64,000 nucleotides of DNA from Clusia tigrina (lineage: Eukaryota > Arthropoda > Insecta > Diptera > Clusiidae). Position numbers and translations under genes: made by a program. How positions within the stretch are numbered: the first letter of the stretch is position 1; each line of letters begins with the position of its first letter. Positions 11,267 through 23,218 of this stretch are shown one piece after another. The notes under the pieces are model-generated. The model was not told the origin of the DNA, did no database searches, and saw only the letters and a program-made list of their open reading frames with translations. Where the stretch lies: the NCBI GenBank assembly GCA_920105625.2, contig OV050032.1:100796542-100860541 (forward strand), read 5' to 3'.

Positions 11267-14205
11267 TTGCAACATACAAATGCTTGTAACTTTTTACTGG
11301 AGCGTCATAAAACCTTGAAATTTTGTAACAATAAAGTACTCGAGCCTCTTGTCAATTTAAGCCATCGCTCAGAGCTATGCTACCCTAGAGTCCCAAATCA
11401 AACACTGATAAAACTTCAAATGGCCCTAACTTCTTTACGGTACGTCCTACACCTATCAAAGTTTGCAACATTCAAATGCTTGTAACTTTTTACTGGAGCG
11501 TCTTAAAACCTTGAAATTTTGTAACAATGAAGTACCCGAGCATCTTGTCAATTTAAGCCATCGCTCAAAGCTATGCTACCCTAGAGTCCCAAATCAAACA
11601 CTGATAAAACTTCAAACGCCCCTAACTTCTATACGGTACGTCCTACACCTATCAAAGTTGGCAACATTCAAATGCTTGTAACTTTTTACTGGAGCGTCAT
11701 AAAACCTTGAAATTTTGTAACAATAAAGTACTCGAGCCTCTTGTCAATTTAAGCCATCGCTCAAAACTATGCTTCCCTAGAGTCCCAAATCAAACACTGA
11801 TAAAACTTCAAACGCCCCTAACTTCTTTACGGTACGTCCTACACCTATCAAAGTTTGCAACATACAAATGCTTGTAACTTTTTACTGGAGCGTCATAAAA
11901 CCTTGAAATTTTGTAACAATGAAGTACCCGAGCTTCTTGTCAATTTAAGCCATCGCTCAAAGCTATGCTACCCTTGAGTCCCAAATCAAACACTGATAAA
12001 ACTTCAAATGGCCCTAACTTCTTTACGGTACGTCCTACACCTATCAAAGTTTGCAACATACAAATGCTTGTAACTTTTTACTGGAGCGTCATAAAACCTT
12101 GAAATTTTGTAACAATGAAGAACCCGAGCCTCTTGTCAATTTAAGCTATCGCTCAAAACTATGCTACCCTAGAGTCCCAAATCAAACACTGATAAAACTT
12201 CAAACTGCCCTAACTTCTATACGGTACGTCCTACACCTATCAAAGTTGGCAACATTCAAGTGCTTGTAACTTTTTACTGGAGCGTCATAAAACCTTGACA
12301 TTTTGTAACAATAAAGTACTCGAGCCTCTTGTCAATTTAAGCCATCGCTCAAAACTATGCTTCCCTTAAGTCCCAAATCAAACACTGATAAAACTTCAAA
12401 CGCCCCTAACTTCTTTACGGTACGTCCTACACCTATCAAAGTTTGCAACATACAAATGCTTGTAACTTTTTACTGGAGCGTCATAAAACCTTGAAATTTT
12501 GTAACAATGAAGTACCCGAGCTTCTTGTCAATTTAAGCCATCGCTCAAAGCTATGCTACCCTTGAGTCCCAAATCAAACACTGATAAAACTTCAAATGGC
12601 CCTAACTTCTATACGGTACGTCCTACACCTATCAAAGTTTGCAACATACAAATGCTTGTAACTTTTTACTGGAGCGTCATAAAACCTTGAAATTTTGTAA
12701 CAATGAAGAACCCGAGCCTCTTGTCAATTTAAGCTATCGCTCAAAACTATGCTACCCTAGAGTCCCAAATCAAACACTGATAAAACTTCAAACTGCCCTA
12801 ACTTCTTTACGGTACGTTCTACACCTATCAAAGTTTGCAACATACAAATGCTTGTAACTTTTTACTGGAGCGTCATAAAACCTTGAAATTTTGTAACAAT
12901 AAAGTTCTCGAGGATTTTGTCAATTTAAGTTATCGCTGAAAGCTATGCTACCATACAGTCCCAAATCAAACACTGATAAAACTTCAAACGCCCCTAACTT
13001 CTATACGGTACGTCCTACACCTATCAAAGTTTGCAACATACAAATGCTTGTAACTTTTTACTGGAGCGTCATAAAACCTTGAAATTTTGTAACAATGAAG
13101 TACCCGAGCCTCTTGTCAATTTAAGCTGTCGCTCAAAACTATACTACCCTAGAGTCCCAAATCTAACACTGATAAAACTTCAAACGCCCCTAACTTTTTT
13201 ACGGTACGACCTACAGCTATCAAAGTTTGCAACATACAAATGCTTGTAACGTTTTACTGGAGCGTCATAAAACCTTGAAATTTTGTAACAATGAAGTGCT
13301 CGAGCCTCTTGTCAATTTAAGCCATCACTCAAAGCTATGCTACCCTTGAGTCCCAAATCAAACACTGATAAAACTTCAAATGGCCCTAACTTCTATACGG
13401 TACGTCCTACACCTATCAAAGTTAGCAACATACAAATGCTTGTAACTTTTTACTGGAGCGTCATAAAACCTTGAAATTTTGTAACAATGAAGTACCCGAG
13501 CCTCTTGTCAATTTAAGCTATCGCTCAAAGCTATGCTACGCTTGAGTCCCAAATCAAACACTGATAAAACTTCAAACTCCCCTAACTTCTATACGGTACG
13601 TCCTACACCTATCAAAGTTTGCAACATACAAATGCTTGTAACTTTTTACTGGAGGGTCATAAAACCTTGAAATTTTGTAACAATAAAGTACCGAGCCTCT
13701 TGTCCATTTAAGCCATCGCTCAAAGCTATGCTACCCTAGAGTCCCAAATCAAACACTGATAAAACTTCAAACGCCCCTAACTTTTTTACGGTACGACCTA
13801 CAGCTATCAAAGTTTGCAACATACAAATGCTTGTAACGTTTTACTGGAGCGTCATAAAACCTTGAAATTTTGTAACAATGAAGTGCTCGAGCCTCTTGTC
13901 AATTTAAGCCATCGCTCAAAGCTATGCTAACCTTGAGTCCCAAATCAAACACTGATAAAACTTCAAATGGCCCTAACTTCTATACGGTACGTCCTACACC
14001 TATCAAAGTTAGCAACATACAAATGCTTGTAACGTTTTACTGGAGCGTCATAAAACCTTGAAATTTTGTAACAATGAAGTACCCGAGCCTCTTGTCAATT
14101 TAAGCTATCGCTCAAAGCTATGCTACCCTAGATTCCCAAATTAAACACTGATAAAACTTCAAACGCCCCTAACTTCTATACGGTACGCCCTACACCTATC
14201 AAAGT
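11267..14205. repeat. Block II HOR unit 3 (15 monomers, 2,939 bp)
   Basis: This is the canonical 12-monomer unit with members 3-5 duplicated in tandem: 588 bp, seen as GAAGAACCCGAG monomers at both 12,051 and 12,639. It keeps the GTACCGAG deletion at 13,688 and the CCATACAG monomer near 12,950. A private GCTAACCTTGAG occurs near 13,926. Confidence 0.87.
12051..12246. repeat. Chimeric monomer at the 588-bp duplication in Block II unit 3
   Basis: The 5' part is HOR member 5 (GAAGAACCCGAG, AACTGCCC). The 3' part is member 2 (CTATACGG leading into TTGGCAACATTC). In intact units member 5 ends CTTTACGGTACGTTC. The change of parent therefore falls within about 12 bases between AACTGCCC (near 12,206) and CTATACGG (near 12,218). 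This is what unequal crossing-over between sister arrays three monomers out of register would leave. Confidence 0.75.
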
Positions 14206-16556
14206 TTGCAACATACAAATGCTTGTAACTTTTTACTGGAGCGTCATAAAACCTTGAAATTTTGTAACAATAAAGTACTCGAGCCTCTTGTCAATTTAAG
14301 CCATCGCTCAGAGCTATGCTACCCTAGAGTCCCAAATCAAACACTGATAAAACTTCAAATGGCCCTAACTTCTTTACGGTACGTCCTACACCTATCAAAG
14401 TTTGCAACATTCAAATGCTTGTAACTTTTTACTGGAGCGTCTTAAAACCTTGAAATTTTGTAACAATGAAGTACCCGAGCATCTTGTCAATTTAAGCCAT
14501 CGCTCAAAGCTATGCTACCCTAGAGTCCCAAATCAAACACTGATAAAACTTCAAACGCCCCTAACTTCTATACGGTACGTCCTACACCTATCAAAGTTGG
14601 CAACATTCAAATGCTTGTAACTTTTTACTGGAGCGTCATAAAACCTTGAAATTTTGTAACAATAAAGTACTCGAGCCTCTTGTCAATTTAAGCCATCGTT
14701 CAAAACTATGCTTCCCTAGAGTCCCAAATCAAACACTGATAAAACTTCAAACGCCCCTAACTTCTTTACGGTACGTCCTACACCTATCAAAGTTTGCAAC
14801 ATACAAATGCTTGTAACTTTTTACTGGAGCGTCATAAAACCTTGAAATTTTGTAACAATGAAGTACCCGAGCTTCTTGTCAATTTAAGCCATCGCTCAAA
14901 GCTATGCTACCCTTGAGTCCCAAATCAAACACTGATAAAACTTCAAATGGCCCTAACTTCTTTACGGTACGTCCTACACCTATCAAAGTTTGCAACATAC
15001 AAATGCTTGTAACTTTTTACTGGAGCGTCATAAAACCTTGAAATTTTGTAACAATGAAGAACCCGAGCCTCTTGTCAATTTAAGCTATCGCTCAAAACTA
15101 TGCTACCCTAGAGTCCCAAATCAAACACTGATAAAACTTCAAACTGCCCTAACTTCTTTACGGTACGTTCTACACCTATCAAAGTTTGCAACATACAAAT
15201 GCTTGTAACTTTTTACTGGAGCGTCATAAAACCTTGAAATTTTGTAACAATAAAGTTCTCGAGGATTTTGTCAATTTAAGTTATCGCTGAAAGCTATGCT
15301 ACCATACAGTCCCAAATCAAACACTGATAAAACTTCAAACGCCCCTAACTTCTATACGGTACGTCCTACACCTATCAAAGTTTGCAACATACAAATGCTT
15401 GTAACTTTTTACTGGAGCGTCATAAAACCTTGAAATTTTGTAACAATGAAGTACCCGAGCCTCTTGTCAATTTAAGCTGTCGCTCAAAACTATACTACCC
15501 TAGAGTCCCAAATCTAACACTGATAAAACTTCAAACGCCCCTAACTTTTTTACGGTACGACCTACAGCTATCAAAGTTTGCAACATACAAATGCTTGTAA
15601 CGTTTTACTGGAGCGTCATAAAACCTTGAAATTTTGTAACAATGAAGTGCTCGAGCCTCTTGTCAATTTAAGCCATCACTCAAAGCTATGCTACCCTTGA
15701 GTCCCAAATCAAACACTGATAAAACTTCAAATGGCCCTAACTTCTATACGGTACGTCCTACACCTATCAAAGTTAGCAACAAACAAATGCTTGTAACTTT
15801 TTACTGGAGCGTCATAAAACCTTGAAATTTTGTAACAATGAAGTACCCGAGCCTCTTGTCAATTTAAGCTATCGCTCAAAGCTATGCTACGCTTGAGTCC
15901 CAAATCAAACACTGATAAAACTTCAAACTCCCCTAACTTCTATACGGTACGTCCTACACCTATCAAAGTTTGCAACATACAAATGCTTGTAACTTTTTAC
16001 TGGAGGGTCATAAAACCTTGAAATTTTGTAACAATAAAGTACCGAGCCTCTTGTCCATTTAAGCCATCGCTCAAAGCTATGCTACCCTAGAGTCCCAAAT
16101 CAAACACTGATAAAACTTCAAACGCCCCTAACTTTTTTACGGTACGACCTACAGCTATCAAAGTTTGCAACATACAAATGCTTGTAACGTTTTACTGGAG
16201 CGTCATAAAACCTTGAAATTTTGTAACAATGAAGTGCTCGAGCCTCTTGTCAATTTAAGCCATCGCTCAAAGCTATGCTACCCTTGAGTCCCAAATCAAA
16301 CACTGATAAAACTTCAAATGGCCCTAACTTCTATACGGTACGTCCTACACCTATCAAAGTTAGCAACATACAAATGCTTGTAACGTTTTACTGGAGCGTC
16401 ATAAAACCTTGAAATTTTGTAACAATGAAGTACCCGAGCCTCTTGTCAATTTAAGCTATCGCTCAAAGCTATGCTACCCTAGATTCCCAAATTAAACACT
16501 GATAAAACTTCAAACGCCCCTAACTTCTATACGGTACGCCCTACACCTATCAAAGT
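14206..16556. repeat. Block II HOR unit 4, canonical (12 monomers, 2,351 bp)
   Basis: Reference unit for Block II. Monomer starts are 14,206, 14,402, 14,598, 14,794, 14,990, 15,186, 15,382, 15,578, 15,774, 15,970, 16,165 and 16,361. Member 10 has GTACCGAG at 16,039, which makes the unit 2,351 rather than 2,352 bp. Members 8, 11 and 12 carry TAACGTTTTACTGG, and members 9 and 12 start TTAGCAAC. The next unit differs at about nine or ten positions, close to 99.6% identity. Confidence 0.9.
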
Positions 16557-18907
16557 TTGCAACATACAAATGCTTGTAACTTTTTACTGGAGCGTCATAA
16601 AACCTTGAAATTTTGTAACAATAAAGTACTCGAGCCTCTTGTCCATTTAAGCCATCGCTCAGAGCTATGCTACCCTAGAGTCCCAAATCAAACACTGATA
16701 AAACTTCAAATGGCCCTAACTTCTTTACGGTACGTCCTACACCTATCAAAGTTTGCAACATTCAAATGCTTGTAACTTTTTACTGGAGCGTCTTAAAACC
16801 TTGAAATTTTGTAACAATGAAGTACCCGAGCATCTTGTCAATTTAAGCCATCGCTCAAAGCTATGCTACCCTAGAGTCCCAAATCAAACACTGATAAAAC
16901 TTCAAACGCCCCTAACTTCTATACGGTACGTCCTACACCTATCAAAGTTGGCAACATTCAAATGCTTGTAACTTTTTACTGGAGCGTCATAAAACCTTGA
17001 AATTTTGTAACAATAAAGTACTCGAGCCTCTTGTCAATTTAAGCCATCGCTCAAAACTATGCTTCCCTAGAGTCCCAAATCAAACACTGATAAAACTTCA
17101 AACGCCCCTAACTTCTTTACGGTACGTCCTACACCTATCAAAGTTTGCAACATACAAATGCTTGTAACTTTTTACTGGAGCGTCATAAAACCTTGAAATT
17201 TTGTAACAATGAAGTACCCGAGCTTCTTGTCAATTTAAGCCATCGCTCAAAGCTATGCTACCCTTGAGTCCCAAATCAAACACTGATAAAACTTCAAATG
17301 GCCCTAACTTCTTTACGGTACGTCCTACACCTATCAAAGTTTGCAACATACAAATGCTTGTAACTTTTTACTGGAGCGTCATAAAACCTTGAAATTTTGT
17401 AACAATGAAGAACCCGAGCCTCTTGTCAATTTAAGCTATCGCTCAAAACTATGCTACCCTAGAGTCCCAAATCAAACACTGATAAAACTTCAAACTGCCC
17501 TAACTTCTTTACGGTACGTTCTACACCTATCAAAGTTTGCAACATACAAATGCTTGTAACTTTTTACTGGAGCGTCATAAAACCTTGAAATTTTGTAACA
17601 ATAAAGTACTCGAGGATTTTGTCAATTTAAGTTATCGCTGAAAGCTATGCTACCATACAGTCCCAAATCAAACACTGATAAAACTTCAAACGCCCCTAAC
17701 TTCTATACGGTACGTCTTACACCTATCAAAGTTTGCAACATACAAATGCTTGTAACTTTTTACTGGAGCGTCATAAAACCTTGAAATTTTGTAACAATGA
17801 AGTACCCGAGCCTCTTGTCAATTTAAGCTGTCGCTCAAAACTATACTACCCTAGAGTCCCAAATCTAACACTGATAAAACTTCAAACGCCACTAACTTTT
17901 TTACGGTACGACCTACAGCTATCAAAGTTTGCAACATACAAATGCTTGTAACGTTTTACTGGAGCGTCATAAAACCTTGAAATTTTGTAACAATGAAGTG
18001 CTCGAGCCTCTTGTCAATTTAAGCCATCACTCAAAGCTATGCTACCCTTGAGTCCCAAATCAAACACTGATAAAACTTCAAATGGCCCTAACTTCTATAC
18101 GGTACGTCCTACACATATCAAAGTTAGCAACATACAAATGCTTGTAACTTTTTACTGGAGCGTCATAAAACCTTGAAATTTTGTAACAATGAAGTACCCG
18201 AGCCTCTTGTCAATTTAAGCTATCGCTCAAAGCTATGCTACGCTTGAGTCCCAAATCAAACACTGATAAAACTTCAAACTCCCCTAACTTCTATACGGTA
18301 CGTCCTACACCTATCAAAGTTTGCAACATACAAATGCTTGTAACTTTTTACTGGAGGGTCATAAAACCTTGAAATTTTGTAACAATAAAGTACCGAGCCT
18401 CTTGTCCATTTAAGCCATCGCTCAAAGCTATGCTACCCTAGAGTCCCAAATCAAACACTGAAAAAACTTCAAACGCCCCTAACTTTTTTACGGTACGACC
18501 TACAGCTATCAAAGTTTGCAACATACAAATGCTTGTAACGTTTTACTGGAGCGTCATAAAACCTTGAAATTTTGTAACAATGAAGTGCTCGAGCCTCTTG
18601 TCAATTTAAGCCATCGCTCAAAGCTATGCTACCCTTGAGTCCCAAATCAAACACTGATAAAACTTCAAATGGCCCTAACTTCTATACGGTACGTCCTACA
18701 CCTATCAAAGTTAGCAACATACAAATGCTTGTAACGTTTTACTGGAGCGTCATAAAACCTTGAAATTTTGTAACAATGAAGTACCCGAGCCTCTTGTCAA
18801 TTTAAGCTATCGCTCAAAGCTATGCTACCCTAGAGTCCCAAATTAAACACTGATAAAACTTCAAACGCCCCTAACTTCTATACGGTACGTCCTACACCTA
18901 TCAAAGT
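16557..18907. repeat. Block II HOR unit 5, canonical (12 monomers, 2,351 bp)
   Basis: Tandem copy of unit 4 with GTACCGAG at 18,390. Private changes include CTTGTCCATTTAAG in member 1, CGTCTTACACC near 17,714, GCCACTAAC near 17,889, CCTACACATATC near 18,110 and CTGAAAAAAC near 18,458. Members and order are unchanged. Confidence 0.9.
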
Positions 18908-19691
18908 TTGCAACATACAAATGCTTGTAACTTTTTACTGGAGCGTCATAAAACCTTGAAATTTTGTAACAATAAAGTACTCGAGCCTCTTGTCAATTTA
19001 AGCCATCGCTCAAAGCTATGCTACCCTAGAGTCCCAAATCAAACACTGATAAAACTTCAAATGGCCCTAACTTCTTTACGGTACGTCCTACACCTATCAA
19101 AGTTGGCAACATTCAAATGCTTGTAACTTTTTACTGGAGCGTCATAAAACCTTGAAATTTTGTAACAATGAAGTACCCGAGCCTCTTGTCAATTTAAGCT
19201 ATCGCTCAAAGCTATGCTACCCTAGAGTCCCAAATCAAACACTGATAAAACTTCAAACGCCCCTAACTTCTTTACGGTACGTCCTACACCTATCAAAGTT
19301 GGCAACATTCAAATGCTTGTAACCTTTTACTGGAGCGTCATAAAACCTTGAAATTTTGTAACAATAAAGTACTAAAGCCTCTTGTCAATTTAAGCCATCG
19401 CTCAAAACTATGCTACCCTAGAGTCCCAAATCAAACACTGATAAAACTTCAAACGCCTCTAACTTCTATACGGTACGTCCTACACCTATCAAAGTTGGCA
19501 ACATTCAAATGCTTGTAACTTTTTACTGGAGCGTCATAAAACCTTGAAATTTTGTAACAATGAAGTACCCGAGCCTCTTGTCAATTTAAGCTATCGCTCA
19601 AAGCTATGCTACCCTAGAGTCCCAAATCAAACACTGATAAAACTTCAAACGCCCCTAACTTCTTTACGGTACGTCCTACACCTATCAAAGT
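18908..19691. repeat. Block I-like segment inside Block II (four monomers)
   Basis: The series of monomer types at 18,908, 19,104, 19,300, 19,496 and 19,692 parallels 5,989, 6,185, 6,381, 6,577 and 6,773. It includes the rare TAACCTTTTACTGG state (19,320 and 6,400) followed by a monomer with CCTCTAAC instead of CCCCTAAC. The two sites are about 12.9 kb apart, with Block II units between them. Several states have drifted (GTACTAAAGCC here, ATACTCGGGCC there), so the relation is older than the copying within HORs. Confidence 0.65.
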
Positions 19692-21650
19692 TTGCAACTT
19701 ACAAATGCTTGTAACTTTTTACTGGAGCGTCATAAAACCTTGAAATTTTGTAACAATAAAGTACTCGAGCCTCTTGTCAATTTAAGCCATCGCTCAAAGC
19801 TATGCTACCCTAGAGTCCCAAATCAAACACTGATAAAACTTCAAATGGCCCTAACTTCTTTACGGTACGTCCTACACCTATCAAAGTTGGCAACATTCAA
19901 ATGCTTGTAACTTTTTACTGGAGCGTCATAAAACCTTGAAATTTTGTAACAATGAAGTACCCGAGCTTCTTGTCAATTTAAGCCATCGCTCAAAGCTATG
20001 CTACCCTTGAGTCCCAAATCAAACACTGATAAAACTTCAAATGGCCCTAACTTCTATACGGTACGTCCTACACCTATCAAAGTTTGCAACATACAAATGC
20101 TTGTAACTTTTTACTGGAGCGTCATAAAACCTTGAAATTTTGTAGCAATGAAGAACCCGAGCCTCTTGTCAATTTAAGCTATCGCTCAAAACTATGCTAC
20201 CCTAGAGTCCCAAATCAAACACTGATAAAACTTCAAACTGCCCTAACTTCTTTACGGTACGTTCTACACCTATCAAAGTTTGCAACATACAAATGCTTGT
20301 AACTTTTTACTGGAGCGTCATAAAACCTTGAAATTTTGTAACAATAAAGTACTCGAGGATTTTGTCAATTTAAGTTATCGCTGAAAGCTATGCTACCATA
20401 CAGTCCCAAATCAAACACTGATAAAACTTCAAACGCCCCTAACTTCTATACGGTACGTCCTACACCTATCAAAGTTTGCAACATACAAATGCTTGTAACT
20501 TTTTACTGGAGCGTCATAAAACCTTGAAATTTTGTAACAATGAAGTACCCGAGCCTCTTGTCAATTTAAGCTGTGGCTCAAAACTATACTACCCTTGAGT
20601 CCCAAATCTAACACTGATAAAACTTCAAACGCCCCTAACTTTTTTACGGTACGACCTACAGCTATCAAATTTTGCAACATACAAATGCTTGTAACGTTTT
20701 ACTGGAGCGTCATAAAACCTCGAAATTTTGTAACAATGAAGTGCTCGAGCCTCTTGTCAATTTAAGCCATCGCTCAAAGCTATGCTACCCTTGAGTCCCA
20801 AATCAAACACTGATAAAACTTCAAATGGCCCTAACTTCTATACGGTACGTCCTACACCTATCAAAGTTAGCAACATACAAATGCTTGTAACTTTTTACTG
20901 GAGCGTCATAAAACCTTGAAATTTTGTAACAATGAAGTACCCGAGCCTCTTGTCAATTTAAGCTATCGCTCAAATCTATGCTACGCTTGAGTCCCAAATC
21001 AAACACTGATAAAACTTCAAACTCCCCTAACTTCTATACGGTACGTCCTACACCTATCAAAGTTTGCAACATACAAATGCTTGTAACTTTTTACTGGAGG
21101 GTCATAAAACCTTGAAATTTTGTAACAATAAAGTACCGAGCCTCTTGTCCATTTAAGCCATCGCTCAAAGCTATGCTACCCTAGAGTCCCAAATCAAACA
21201 CTGATAAAACTTCAAATGGCCCTAACTTCTTTACGGTACGTCCTAGACCTATCAAAGTTGGCAACATTCAAATGCTTGTAACTCTTTACTGGAGCGTCAT
21301 AAAACCTTGAAATTTTGTAATAATGAAGTACCCGAACCTCTTGTCAATTTAAGCAATCGCTCAAAGCTATGCTACCCTAGAGTCCCAAATCAAACACTGA
21401 TAAAACTTCAAACGCCCCTAACTTCTATACGGTACGTCCTACACCTATCAAAGTTGGCAACATTCAAATGCTTGTAACTTTTTACTGGAGCGTCATAAAA
21501 CCTTGAAATTTTGTAACAATAAAGTACTCGAGTCTCTTGCCAATTTAAGCCATCGCTCAAAGCTCTGCTACCCTAGAGTCCCAAATCAAACACTGATAAA
21601 ACTTCAAACGCCCCTAACTTCTTTACGGTACGTCCTACACCTATGAAAGT
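18908..21650. repeat. Block II HOR unit 6, rearranged (14 monomers, 2,743 bp)
   Basis: The first four monomers (18,908-19,691) resemble Block I. From 19,888 to about 21,210 the order is that of members 4-10 of the canonical unit at an offset of 2,743 bp from 17,145-18,467, ending with GTACCGAG at 21,133. Beyond about 21,210 the sequence is Block III type (CGTCCTAGACC at 21,239, GTACCCGAACC near 21,328). Private states include TGTAGCAATG near 20,142 and CTGTGGCTC near 20,571. Confidence 0.8.
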
Positions 21651-23218
21651 TTGCAACATACAAATGCTTGTAACTTTTTACTGGAGCGTCATAAAAGCTT
21701 GAAATTTTGTAACAATAAAGTACTCGAGCCTCTTGTCAATTTAAGCTATCGCTCAAAACTATGCTACCCTAGAGTCCCAAATCAAACACTGATAAAACTT
21801 CAAACGCCCCTAACTTCTATACGGTACGTCCTACACCTATCAAAGTTGGCAACATTCAAATGCTGGTAACTTTTTACTGGAGCGTCATAAAACCTTGAAA
21901 TTTTGTAACAATAAAGTACTCGAGCCTCTTGTCAATTTAAGCCATCGCTCAAAGCTATGCTTCCCTAGAGTCCCAAATCAAACACTGATAAAACTTCAAA
22001 CGCCCCTAACTTCTTTACGGTACGTCCTACACCTATCAAAGTTTGCAACATACAAATGCTTGTAACTTTTTACTGGAGCGTCATAAAACCTTGAAATTTT
22101 GTAACAATGAAGTACCCGAGCCTCTTGCCAATTTAAGCCATCGCTCAAAGCTATGCTACCCTTGAGTCCCAAATCAAACACTGATAAAACTTCAAATGGC
22201 TCTAAATTCTTTACGGTACGACCTACACATATCAAAGTTTGCAACATACAAATGCTTGTAAATTCTTACTGGAGCGTCATAAAACCTTGAAATTTTGTAA
22301 CAATGAAGTACCCGAGCCTCTTGTCAATTTAAGCTATCGCTCAAAGCTATGCTACCCTTGAGTCCCAAATCAAACACTGATAAAACTTCAAATGGCCCTA
22401 ACTTCTATACGGTACGTCCTACACCTATCAAAGTTTGCAACATACAAATGCTTGTAACTTTTTACTGGAGCGTCATAAAACCTTGAAATTTTGTAACAAT
22501 AAAGTACTCGAGCCTCTTGTCAATTTAAGCTATCGCTCAAAGCTATGCTACCCTAGAGTCCCAAATCAAACACTGATAAAACTTCAAACGCCCCTAACTT
22601 CTTTACGGTACGTCCTACACCTATCAAAGTTTGCAACATTCAAATGCTTGTAACTTTTTACTGGAGCGTAATAAAACCTTGAAATTTTGTAACAATAAAG
22701 TACTCGAGCCTCTTGTCAATTTAAGCCATCGCTCAAAGCTATGCTACCCTTGAGTCCCAAATCAAACACTGATAAAACTTCAAACGCCCCTAAATTATTT
22801 ACGGTACGTCCGACACCTATCAAAGTTTGCAACATTCAAATACTTGTAACTTTTTACTGGAGCGTCATAAAACCTTGACATTTTGTAACAATGAAGTAAT
22901 CGAGCCTCTTGCCAATTTAAGCCATCGCTCAAAGCTATGCTACCCCTGAGTCCCAAATCAAACACTGATAAAACTTCAAATGGCTCTAAATTCTTTACGG
23001 TACGACCTACACATATCAAAGTTTGCAACATACAAATGCTTGTAAATTCTTACTGGAGCGTCATAAAACCTTGAAATTTTGTAACAATGAAGTACCCGAG
23101 CCTCTTGTCAATTTAAGCTATCGCTCAAAGCTATGCTACCCTAGAGTCCCAAATCAAACACTGATAAAACTTCAAACGCCCCTAACTTCTTTACGGTACG
23201 TCCTACACCTATGAAAGT
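21651..23218. repeat. Block III unit 1 (8 monomers, 1,568 bp)
   Basis: Opens with the marker monomer AAAAGCTTGAAATT that ends TTCAAATGCTGGTAAC. The monomers around 22,197-22,270 and 22,980-23,050 share GGCTCTAAATTCTTTACGG, ACGACCTACACATATC and GTAAATTCTTACTGG. The sequence near 22,435-23,170 recurs at 23,807-24,540 with an offset of 1,372 bp (seven monomers), including GTAATCGAGCC and GCTACCCCTGAG. Small open frames on the minus strand here are by-products of these variants. Confidence 0.82.

Noticed and set aside
21996..22247. Minus-strand open frames of 61-83 codons (also 22,795-23,031, 24,167-24,403 and 37,672-37,857)
   Set aside because: They exist only where local variants such as GGCTCTAAATTC and CCAATTTAAG remove repeat-borne stops. 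Two of them are identical because the DNA is a 1,372-bp duplicate. No recognisable domain.
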